From the NCBI GenBank assembly GCA_002392645.1, contig DGHL01000045.1, positions 1 through 6,456 of the forward strand: 6,456 nucleotides of DNA, read 5' to 3'. The notes under the pieces were generated by a model that saw only the letters and a program-made list of their open reading frames with translations, was not told the origin of the DNA and searched no databases. Numbering within the stretch: position 1 is the stretch's first letter; the number at the start of each line of letters is the position of its first letter. The position numbers were made by a program, and so were the translations under genes. Of the stretch, positions 1-5,368 are shown in pieces. The DNA comes from Prevotellaceae bacterium UBA3849 (lineage in GTDB: Bacteria; Bacteroidota; Bacteroidia; Bacteroidales; Bacteroidaceae).

Positions 1-68
1 GCGAACTGTTCGCTTCTGCGGTCACATAGCCCGCTATGCCCCCTTATCAGCTAACATTTTGCCCTCGA
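1..68 (+). repeat. 68-bp intergenic repeat, left copy
   Basis: The same 68 bp recur at 6389-6456 in the same orientation with five substitutions (repeat positions 3, 11, 12, 40 and 51) and no indels. The unit has nested dyad symmetry. An inner inverted repeat pairs CATAGC (25-30) with GCTATG (33-38). An outer arm at 7-14 pairs with 49-56, with one mismatch (11:52) in this copy. No convincing reading frame crosses it, and it lies downstream of the minus-strand gene ending at 111. The window starts at its first base, so the real left boundary is unknown. It is probably a dispersed intergenic element; the family is not identified. Confidence 0.85.
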
Positions 69-89
69 AATAAATTCAAAAATCTGACA

Positions 90-113
90 GTGGGAATTAT
101 TAGAACCCACCTA
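90..113 (+). repeat. 24-bp inverted repeat, copy A
   Basis: This sequence matches the reverse complement of 6307-6330 at 23 of 24 positions. It starts GTGGGAATT and ends AACCCACCTA, so it also has its own short dyad (GTGGG at 90-94 with CCCAC at 106-110). Bases 111-113 are the TAG stop codon of the minus-strand gene, so the repeat begins inside that codon and runs directly downstream of it. It lies 21 bp from the 68-bp repeat. It could be one terminal repeat of a small non-autonomous element or an independent dispersed hairpin. The 5-bp stem has no U-run after it and is not a convincing terminator. Confidence 0.75.
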
Positions 114-656
114 GAATATAACTTCGTTTGCAACTAACAGCGAGGTGTCCCTGCCAGTATATAGTAACTCATTCACAGCCCTGCATAGCTGTTCGTCTTC
201 CTGTATCACAGCCTCTACCCTGGCAAGATAACAGCGGTCGCTCACTTGCTGCAATTCTTTTTCCAACTTCTCTATGTAATATTCCAGACTGTCAGGCTCT
301 GGAGCCTCTGTCGTTTGCTTAGCCTTGACATTCCGTGCAAGCACCAGCTTCTCCACAACCTTTATTGTGTCACGCAATACGTTTGCCGGTGTACCAGCCT
401 GTCGCACCGTCTCTTTCTGTGCAAGCGTGGCAGGCTCTGTGGCGACATTCTTGTGGAATCCCATTGACAACAGCAGCAACAATCCTGCCGCTGCTGCAAA
501 CGAAATGATGTAAGGCCACATCCTTACCTTTGTCGCGGTCTTGCCATCCGTCTGTTCCGGCAGTGCATTCATGATGCTGTCTGTCAGTTCATCAGGATTA
601 TCTATTACCGGCTGCATGCCTTTCAGTCTGTTAAGTATTTCATCTGTCTTATTCAT
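111..656 (-). CDS. Probable anti-sigma factor-like single-pass membrane protein
   Basis: 181 aa. The N-terminal 45 residues are hydrophilic and include a PDELTDSIMNALPE segment (21-34). One hydrophobic helix follows at about 47-65 (PYIISFAAAAGLLLLLSMGF). The remainder is a polar, presumably periplasmic domain with a charged, probably coiled-coil helix at about 122-140 (LEYYIEKLEKELQQVSDR). The start codon overlaps the end of the upstream ECF sigma gene (ATGAATAA, 8 bp shared), implying translational coupling. Position, topology and coupling are what one expects of a membrane anti-sigma factor with a cytosolic sigma-binding N-terminus. No zinc-binding HxxxCxxC anti-sigma motif is visible, so the function is inferred from context, not from a recognised domain. 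The TAG stop lies inside the 24-bp repeat. Confidence 0.6.
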   Translation of the reverse strand: MNKTDEILNRLKGMQPVIDNPDELTDSIMNALPEQTDGKTATKVRMWPYIISFAAAAGLLLLLSMGFHKNVATEPATLAQKETVRQAGTPANVLRDTIKVVEKLVLARNVKAKQTTEAPEPDSLEYYIEKLEKELQQVSDRCYLARVEAVIQEDEQLCRAVNELLYTGRDTSLLVANEVIF

Positions 657-1200
657 ATCCCAACTCCTTCATTTTCTTTCTGATTATTTGTCGAGCCACA
701 TACAGGTTGCTCTTTACCTGCGAGGGTGACATTCCTGTTATCTCTTCCGTCTCCTGTGAGGTCAGTCCCTCCAGTTGACATAGTGTGAATACCAACCGTT
801 GTTTCTCACTCAACCCTTCTGCCAGCAGCTTTACTATCGACACCCACTCACTGTTTTCAAGCATTCGCTGGCTGTTGCTGTCAGAAGCATATCGTCGGAA
901 CACCTCCTCGTCGTTTGCCACAGACCTTTTTATGTATGAGGATTTCAGGTGGTCAAGGCATAGCCTCGACGCTATGGTGTATAGCCACGTAAAGAAAGGG
1001 CGCCTGTCGTCATAGCCTGAAATGTTTTGCCACACGCGGATAAAAGTTTCCTGCACGATGTCCTTTGCATCTTCTTCGCTTGCAATCATCTTCAACGCCA
1101 GCGAGAACACCCTTTGCTGGTATGTCTGAACAACATACCTGAAGGCTGTCTTGTCACCGCGTTGGCATTGTGATATTATTTCGCTGTCGATTTCTTTCAT
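649..1200 (-). CDS. ECF-family RNA polymerase sigma factor
   Basis: 183 aa, a normal size for extracytoplasmic-function sigma-70 factors, which have only regions 2 and 4. Region 2 spans about residues 7-85: the core-binding helix is around EEDAKDIVQETFIRVWQNI (42-60), followed by the aromatic/basic DNA-melting segment FFTWLYTIASRLCLDHLK (69-86). A linker rich in Asn/Ser/Arg follows. Region 4 spans about 128-178, with LSEKQRLVFTLCQLEGLTSQ (130-149) and the helix-turn-helix TEEITGMSPSQVKSNLYVAR (151-170). It probably directs transcription of an unknown regulon and is held by the overlapping membrane protein downstream. The closest subgroup cannot be told by eye. Its promoter may be the TAnnTTTG element at 1369-1400. 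Confidence 0.92.
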   Translation of the reverse strand: MKEIDSEIISQCQRGDKTAFRYVVQTYQQRVFSLALKMIASEEDAKDIVQETFIRVWQNISGYDDRRPFFTWLYTIASRLCLDHLKSSYIKRSVANDEEVFRRYASDSNSQRMLENSEWVSIVKLLAEGLSEKQRLVFTLCQLEGLTSQETEEITGMSPSQVKSNLYVARQIIRKKMKELGYE

Positions 1201-1368
1201 CGTGTGTCTCTATTTCAATATACGACTGTAAAACGAAGAAGTCAAATTATTATTCAAAAAAGTTCTTACCTATGAGAGTCTATATTATGGTTTGTGTCAT
1301 GAGATGATATTGTTTAGCATCGTGATATAAGTATATATTCTGCGACACACGACTCGTCGTTTCTTATG

Positions 1369-1400
1369 CAAAATTAGTGAAATTATTTCTGACAGACTAA
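1369..1400 (-). promoter_or_regulatory. Candidate promoter of the ECF sigma operon
   Basis: Read on the minus strand, the -7 element TAATTTTG (1376-1369) fits the Bacteroidota TAnnTTTG consensus exactly. A TTAG (1400-1397), one base from TTTG, lies 20 nt upstream. This would give a leader of about 160 nt, which is long. An ECF-specific autoregulated promoter elsewhere in 1201-1400 is possible and would not be recognisable from consensus. Confidence 0.45.
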
Positions 1401-1425
1401 TGTCTGCATGACAAAAAAAGTTAAA

Positions 1426-1460
1426 AGTAACAAGTCTGTTAGTAACAAGTTTGTTAGTAA
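1426..1460 (+). repeat. 15-bp tandem repeat, 2.3 copies
   Basis: AGTAACAAGTCTGTT (1426-1440) is followed directly by AGTAACAAGTTTGTT (1441-1455) and a partial AGTAA (1456-1460); the two full units differ at one base. It sits just upstream of the lpxH -33 element, spaced 15 bp and therefore not on one DNA helical face. It may be simple slippage or a pair of binding sites. Confidence 0.8.
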
Positions 1461-1475
1461 TTCTATACTCGTTTT

Positions 1476-1507
1476 CTTGTCTGTTTCAGCAAAACTTTGT
1501 AACTTTG
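1476..1507 (+). promoter_or_regulatory. Promoter of lpxH-dtd
   Basis: The -7 element TAACTTTG (1500-1507) fits TAnnTTTG exactly. A CTTG (1476-1479), one base from TTTG, lies 20 nt upstream. Transcription would start near 1512-1515, giving a short leader of about 20-24 nt before the ATG at 1536. Confidence 0.7.
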
Positions 1508-1535
1508 CAGAAAATATCAAACGGAATTAGGATTT

Positions 1536-2288
1536 ATGATATACTTCATTTCTGACGCACATCTCGGTTCGCTTGCTACGGAGCACCGCCGCACGCAAGA
1601 GCGCCGACTGGTACGTTTTCTCGACGAGATAAAAGACAAAGCCGAAGCCATATACATGCTCGGCGACATGTTCGACTTCTGGTATGAATATAAAGAGGTA
1701 GTGCCAAAGGGCTTCACGCGTTTCCTCGGCAAGGTGTCTGAGCTCACTGACATGGGCGTTGAGGTGCACTACTTTACCGGTAACCACGACATCTGGGCAT
1801 ACGGATACCTCGAAAAGGAGTGTGGCGTGATACTGCACCATAAGCCAGCCACCATCGAGCTGCATGGCAAGACGTTCTACCTTGCCCACGGCGACGGCAT
1901 GGGCGACCCCGACAAGACGTTCCGCATGATACGAGGCATCTTCCACAGCAAGGTGTGCCAGTGGCTGTTCACGTGGCTGCACCCCGACCTGGGAATGAAG
2001 TTCGGCTTGAACTGGGCGAAGCACTCGCGCATGAAGCGTGAGGACGGCAAGGAGCCGCCATACATGGGCGAGGACAAAGAGCACCTCGTGCTGTTTGCCA
2101 AACAGTATCTAAAGGAGCATCCCGACACAGACTACTTCATGTTTGGCCACCGCCACATAGAGCTTGACCTGATGCTGACCAAGCAGTCGCGCTTGATGAT
2201 ACTCGGCGACTGGCTGTGGCAGTTCACCTATGCAGTGTTCGACGGTGAGAAGATTTTCATGGAGAATTACGTAGAAGGCGACAGATAA
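1536..2288 (+). CDS. lpxH: UDP-2,3-diacylglucosamine diphosphatase (lipid A biosynthesis)
   Basis: 250 aa, close to the 240-aa E. coli enzyme. LpxH cleaves the pyrophosphate of UDP-2,3-diacylglucosamine to lipid X and UMP, a cytoplasmic membrane-associated step of lipid A synthesis. The calcineurin-like metallophosphoesterase signature is complete and in order: DAH (Asp7, His9), GDMFDFW (43-49), GNHD (82-85), HGD (118-120) and GHRH (204-207), all metal-site positions. The segment between HGD and GHRH (about 121-180) is rich in aromatic and basic residues, as expected of the LpxH lipid-binding lid. The start at 1536 leaves only six residues before the first metal-binding Asp, normal for the family, and follows a weak TTAGGA. 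dtd follows 20 bp later, probably co-transcribed. A general phosphoesterase is the alternative, but length and motif spacing favour LpxH. Confidence 0.87.
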   Translation: MIYFISDAHLGSLATEHRRTQERRLVRFLDEIKDKAEAIYMLGDMFDFWYEYKEVVPKGFTRFLGKVSELTDMGVEVHYFTGNHDIWAYGYLEKECGVILHHKPATIELHGKTFYLAHGDGMGDPDKTFRMIRGIFHSKVCQWLFTWLHPDLGMKFGLNWAKHSRMKREDGKEPPYMGEDKEHLVLFAKQYLKEHPDTDYFMFGHRHIELDLMLTKQSRLMILGDWLWQFTYAVFDGEKIFMENYVEGDR

Positions 2289-2308
2289 CAAACATTGTAA
2301 TTATAAAT

Positions 2309-2761
2309 ATGAGAGCAGTAATACAGCGCGTAAGCCACGCATCAGTAACCATCAATGGCGAATGCAAGTCAAGCATAGGCAGGGGATACCTCGTCTTGCT
2401 CGGCTGCGAGAATGCCGACACACAGGAGGACATCGACTGGCTTGCAAAGAAGATTGCCAACCTTCGCGTATTCGACGACGAAGCCGGTGTAATGAATCTC
2501 AGCGTAAGGGATGTTGACGGAGAAATCCTCGTAGTATCGCAGTTCACCCTGTGGGCAAGCTACAAGAAGGGCAACCGCCCCAGTTACCTTCGCGCAGGCA
2601 GCCATGAGATAACCGTTCCGCTTTATGAGGCATTCTGCAAAGCCATGACGGAGCAACTTGGCAAACCCGTACAGACAGGCGAGTTCGGTGCCGACATGAA
2701 GGTAGAGCTACTCAACGACGGACCGGTGACCATCTGCATGGACACTAAGAATAAGGAGTGA
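2309..2761 (+). CDS. dtd: D-aminoacyl-tRNA deacylase
   Basis: 150 aa, a typical full-length Dtd. It hydrolyses D-amino acids (and glycine mischarged on tRNA-Ala) from tRNA in the cytoplasm, using the tRNA 2'-OH rather than protein side chains. Visible family marks are the N-terminal MRAVIQRVSHASVTI, the SQFTL motif (77-81) followed by KKGNRPSY (86-93), and the C-terminal NDGPVT motif (136-141), whose Gly-cisPro (138-139) enforces D-chirality selection in the dimer. The ATG is preceded by AT-rich sequence without a Shine-Dalgarno, common in Bacteroidota. It lies 20 bp after lpxH and is presumably read from the lpxH promoter. Confidence 0.95.
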   Translation: MRAVIQRVSHASVTINGECKSSIGRGYLVLLGCENADTQEDIDWLAKKIANLRVFDDEAGVMNLSVRDVDGEILVVSQFTLWASYKKGNRPSYLRAGSHEITVPLYEAFCKAMTEQLGKPVQTGEFGADMKVELLNDGPVTICMDTKNKE

Positions 2762-2803
2762 CGACACACACGAAAATCTCAGTAGTTAAGAATTACAAAT
2801 AAG

Positions 2804-2835
2804 TTTGTCAGACAGAAAAAGTTTTTGTAATTTTG
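2804..2835 (+). promoter_or_regulatory. Promoter of the fabK-lptB unit
   Basis: TTTG (2804-2807), 20 nt, then TAATTTTG (2828-2835): both elements match the Bacteroidota housekeeping promoter exactly. Transcription would begin near 2840-2843, about 30 nt before the ATG at 2873. This separates fabK and its followers from the lpxH-dtd unit, though read-through across the 111-bp gap is possible because no terminator hairpin is evident in it. Confidence 0.8.
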
Positions 2836-2872
2836 CACCTGACAAGATATAATCTGATTATTAAATACCATT

Positions 2873-3811
2873 ATGGCAAACAGAATAAAGGAAATATTCG
2901 GCATAGAACAGCCTGTGATTGCAGGTGGCATGGCATGGTGCAGCGGTTGGCGACTGGCTGCCGCAGTAAGTAACGCAGGCGGACTGGGACTGATAGGCGC
3001 AGGCACCATGAGTGTTGACCTGTTGCGCGAGCATATACAGAAGATTAAGGCAGCAACCACTAAGCCTTGGGGCATCAACCTGCCGCTGATGTATCCGCAG
3101 ATAGACTCACTGATAGACATGATTATCGAGGAAGGTTGCAAGATAGTGTTCACCTCAGCAGGCAGTCCTAAGAAATACACCCAGCGTTTTCACGATGCCG
3201 GCATGACGGTGGCCCACGTAGTGTCATCATCCAAGTTCGCTAAGAAATGTGAGGAGGCTGGCGTTGACGTAGTAGTGGCAGAGGGATTTGAGGCTGGCGG
3301 CCACAACGGCAAGGAGGAGACCACCACGATGTGCCTCATTCCACAGGTGCGCAAGGCTACCACGCTGCCACTGATAGCAGCCGGCGGCATTGCCTCTGGC
3401 CAGGCTTGCCTGGCGGCACAGGTGCTGGGTGCAGAGGGCGTGCAGATAGGCACGTTGTTTGCCTTGGCTGAGGAGAGCAGCGCAAGCGATGCCTTCAAGC
3501 AGGCTTGCACTAACCTTGAGGAGGGCGACACAATGCTCTGCCTTAAGAAACTGGCTCCGTCACGACTGGTCAAGAACGGACTCTACAACCGTATTGCCGA
3601 GGCTGAAGCGAAGGGTGCCGACGTACCTGAGTTGCTTGACATCCTCGGTGAGAAGGCTACACGCCGCGGCATCTTCGACGGTGACACAGAGAACGGCGAG
3701 ATGGAAATCGGACAGATAGCCAGCGCCATAAAGCAGGTAGAACCTGTCAGCGTGATAATGAACAGACTTATAAAGGAGTATAACGATGCAAGAGCAGCCA
3801 TCAATGCTTGA
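2873..3811 (+). CDS. fabK: FabK-type FMN-dependent enoyl-ACP reductase (nitronate monooxygenase-like family)
   Basis: 312 aa, similar to pneumococcal FabK (about 324 aa). FabK reduces trans-2-enoyl-ACP with NAD(P)H and FMN in the last step of fatty-acid elongation, in place of FabI. The sequence is a TIM-barrel flavoprotein. It shows GGMAW (18-22), AVSNAGGLGLIGAG (31-44) of the phosphate-binding loop, FTSAGSPKKY (93-102), AEGFEAGGHNGK (136-147) with His144 at the place of the FabK active-site His, and AAGGIASG (169-176) and GAEGVQIGTLF (186-196) for FMN phosphate binding. The IEEG...AG.P.KY..RFH.AG stretch (85-110) resembles FabK more than nitronate monooxygenases, which oxidise nitronates. 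The substrate is inferred from similarity. The end overlaps lptB by 26 bp. Confidence 0.8.
   Translation: MANRIKEIFGIEQPVIAGGMAWCSGWRLAAAVSNAGGLGLIGAGTMSVDLLREHIQKIKAATTKPWGINLPLMYPQIDSLIDMIIEEGCKIVFTSAGSPKKYTQRFHDAGMTVAHVVSSSKFAKKCEEAGVDVVVAEGFEAGGHNGKEETTTMCLIPQVRKATTLPLIAAGGIASGQACLAAQVLGAEGVQIGTLFALAEESSASDAFKQACTNLEEGDTMLCLKKLAPSRLVKNGLYNRIAEAEAKGADVPELLDILGEKATRRGIFDGDTENGEMEIGQIASAIKQVEPVSVIMNRLIKEYNDARAAINA
3772..3778 (+). promoter_or_regulatory. Strong Shine-Dalgarno fixing the lptB start
   Basis: AAAGGAG lies 7 nt before the ATG at 3786 and inside the fabK coding region. Most other starts here lack such a site. It favours 3786 over the in-frame ATG at 3804 (Met7), which has no comparable site upstream. 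Confidence 0.75.
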
Positions 3812-4586
3812 TAACAAGAGTCAGAAGAGGTCAACCCTGCGCAGCGAGGGGTTGGTAAAGATCTACGGCAAGCGCACCGTGGCCAACGAGGTATCGTTTC
3901 AGGTCAGCCAAGGTGAGATTGTCGGTCTGCTGGGACCAAACGGTGCCGGTAAGACCACCTCGTTCTACATGACCACCGGACTTGTGGTGCCAAATGCCGG
4001 TCATGTATATATCGACGACAAGGAAATTACATCCATGGCGGTGTATGAGCATGCGCGCAACGGCGTAGGCTACCTGCCGCAGGAGGCAAGCGTATTCCGC
4101 AAGATGACGGTGGAAGACAACATTCTCTCCGTGCTTCAGATGACCGGCAAGCCTAAGGAGTATCAGATGGAGAAACTGGAAAGCCTCATCAAGGAATTTT
4201 CACTGCAGAAGGTCAGGAAGAACTATGGTGACCGTCTGTCGGGTGGTGAGCGCCGTCGTACAGAGATTGCCCGCTGCCTTGCCATAGAGCCTAAGTTCAT
4301 AATGCTCGACGAGCCTTTTGCCGGCGTCGATCCTATCGCCGTTGAGGAGATACAGCGCGTGGTATGGCAGCTGAAGCACCGCAACATCGGTATTCTCATA
4401 ACCGACCACAACGTACACGAAACGCTGAACATCACCGACCGTGCATACCTCTTGTTCGAAGGCCGCATACTCTTCCACGGCACCCCTGACGAACTGGCTG
4501 CCAACCAGACCGTGCGTGAGAAATACCTGGGCACGAACTTCGTGCTGCAGAAGAAGAAGTTTGAGATACCCACCACAAACGCCTGA
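3786..4586 (+). CDS. lptB: LPS export system ATPase LptB
   Basis: 266 aa, slightly longer than the roughly 240-aa E. coli LptB, with extra residues at both ends. LptB is the cytoplasmic ATPase of LptB2FGC, which extracts LPS from the inner membrane and drives it along the Lpt bridge. All ABC ATPase motifs are present: Walker A GPNGAGKTT (50-58), Q-loop at LPQE (Gln99), signature LSGGE (151-155), Walker B FIMLDE (171-176) and switch His208. Q-loop context LPQEASVFRKMTVEDN (97-112) and GERRRTEIARCLA (154-166) are typical of LptB rather than amino-acid transporters. It overlaps fabK by 26 bp and has a strong ribosome binding site, so translation is probably coupled. lptF/lptG are not in the window. 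Confidence 0.92.
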   Translation: MQEQPSMLDNKSQKRSTLRSEGLVKIYGKRTVANEVSFQVSQGEIVGLLGPNGAGKTTSFYMTTGLVVPNAGHVYIDDKEITSMAVYEHARNGVGYLPQEASVFRKMTVEDNILSVLQMTGKPKEYQMEKLESLIKEFSLQKVRKNYGDRLSGGERRRTEIARCLAIEPKFIMLDEPFAGVDPIAVEEIQRVVWQLKHRNIGILITDHNVHETLNITDRAYLLFEGRILFHGTPDELAANQTVREKYLGTNFVLQKKKFEIPTTNA

Positions 4587-4626
4587 CGGCACAAAGGAAA
4601 TTTTCTGAAATCCCATAGCATTCTCT

Positions 4627-4642
4627 GGAATCCTATGATTCC
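4627..4642 (+). other. Hairpin in the lptB-trhA gap
   Basis: GGAATC (4627-4632), loop CTAT, GATTCC (4637-4642) form a perfect 6-bp dyad in the 77-bp gap. No T-run follows, so it is not a standard terminator; it might attenuate or stabilise the message between the two genes. No TAnnTTTG promoter was found in the gap, so trhA is probably read from the fabK promoter. Confidence 0.5.
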
Positions 4643-4663
4643 TCAATAATCATCAACAGAAGA

Positions 4664-5302
4664 ATGAGTAAAACGAAAGCACTGCCTATAAACGGCGAAC
4701 TTGCAAACACATGGACACATCTCACAGGTGCGGTCTTTGCCCTTTCAAGTATATGGATGGCATGGCCCGCAGTATATAGGGGATGGCAGTGGGCATTCGG
4801 AGTAATATTCTTCATCTCCGGAATGTTCCTTATGTTCCTTTCCAGTACCATATACCACTGGGTATGGCCTGGCAAGGCAAAGCAGGTATTGCGTAAGCTT
4901 GACCATATCAGCATCTACGTCATGATAGCCTGTTCCTACACACCGATATGCGTGGCAGTGATAGGCGGATGGCTTGGCTGGCTGGTATTCGGCATACAGT
5001 GGGCGGCAGTGATAGGCGGAGTGTTCTACAAGGTGTTCGCCATGGGCAAATACCCTAAGCTATCGCTTGCACTGTATCTGGTTATGGGATGGAGCGTATT
5101 GTTTATCATCAAACCCGTATGGGACCGTTTGTCAACAGCTGCAATGATAGCACTCATAGCCGAGGGAGTATTCTATACCGCAGGCACATATTTCTTTGCA
5201 CACGACAACCGCAAAGGGTTCCATGCCATCTGGCACATCTTCGTACTGCTCGGTGCCATAGCACACTGGACTACGGTATTGCTAATCCTTCTTGAATACT
5301 AA
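4664..5302 (+). CDS. trhA: Hemolysin III / TrhA-family (PAQR-like) membrane protein
   Basis: 212 aa, the usual size of bacterial hemolysin III/YqfA proteins, with about seven transmembrane helices (roughly 20-38, 42-60, 82-99, 103-122, 131-150, 156-176, 188-210). Family polar residues are present: ELANTWTH (12-19), SxxxH in SSTIYH (Ser61, His65), LDH (79-81), and HAIWH (His187, His191) with a further His201. These include the Ser/His/Asp/His positions that bind zinc in PAQR proteins. Bacterial members are linked to membrane lipid and energetics homeostasis; the haemolysin name reflects heterologous expression and is not evidence of a toxin. The ATG follows AGAAG, a weak site. Location beside fabK and lptB suits a membrane role, but this is inference. 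Confidence 0.88.
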   Translation: MSKTKALPINGELANTWTHLTGAVFALSSIWMAWPAVYRGWQWAFGVIFFISGMFLMFLSSTIYHWVWPGKAKQVLRKLDHISIYVMIACSYTPICVAVIGGWLGWLVFGIQWAAVIGGVFYKVFAMGKYPKLSLALYLVMGWSVLFIIKPVWDRLSTAAMIALIAEGVFYTAGTYFFAHDNRKGFHAIWHIFVLLGAIAHWTTVLLILLEY

Positions 5303-5330
5303 GAACATAATGGATATATACAATGTAAGA

Positions 5331-5368
5331 AAAACTGAGATACAGGCTTCTGTACCTCAGTTTTTTTT
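5331..5368. terminator. Bidirectional rho-independent terminator between convergent genes
   Basis: AAAACTGAGATACAG (5331-5345), a GCTT loop, and CTGTACCTCAGTTTT (5350-5364) form a 15-bp stem with a single A-C mismatch. It is followed by eight T on the plus strand (5361-5368) and, on the minus strand, by five T (5335-5331 and beyond). It therefore serves trhA on the plus strand and the gene at 5367-6302 on the minus strand, whose TAA stop lies in the T-run. Confidence 0.92.

Larger units (their letters stand above)
1201..1535. other. Divergent intergenic region between the sigma gene and lpxH
   Basis: A 335-bp AT-rich region with no credible ORF. It holds a candidate minus-strand promoter (1369-1400), a plus-strand promoter for lpxH (1476-1507), a 15-bp tandem repeat (1426-1460), and a 5-bp hairpin CAGAC-TAAT-GTCTG at 1393-1406 that overlaps the minus-strand -33 region. 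If the minus promoter is right, the sigma transcript has a long leader of about 160 nt (1201-1363), in which I see no recognisable riboswitch. Confidence 0.7.

Noticed and set aside
34..57. Seven-codon mini-ORF on the minus strand inside the 68-bp repeat (MLADKGA here, MLTDKGA in the right copy)
   Set aside because: It stays open in both copies, but it is very short, has no ribosome binding site, and one of the two differences within it is non-synonymous. Structural constraint explains the conservation as well.
90..113. Rho-independent terminator for the sigma/anti-sigma operon
   Set aside because: The potential stem is only 5 bp with an 11-nt loop and no U-run follows on the minus strand.
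1281..1297. Possible extra plus-strand promoter near TATGGTTTG
   Set aside because: The spacing is TA-N3-TTTG, not TA-N2-TTTG, and it lies some 240 bp upstream of lpxH, which has a better promoter close by.
1391..1460. CRISPR-like short repeats upstream of lpxH
   Set aside because: The units are 15 bp, directly adjacent without spacers, and only 2.3 copies exist.
1527..2084. 185-codon open frame on the minus strand opposite lpxH
   Set aside because: lpxH has a complete set of metallophosphoesterase motifs across the same bases; the antisense translation has none and no promoter or start context.
4664..5302. Haemolysin/virulence toxin
   Set aside because: The hemolysin III name is historical; the protein is a PAQR-like multi-pass membrane protein widely found in non-pathogens, with no secretion signal or toxin features.
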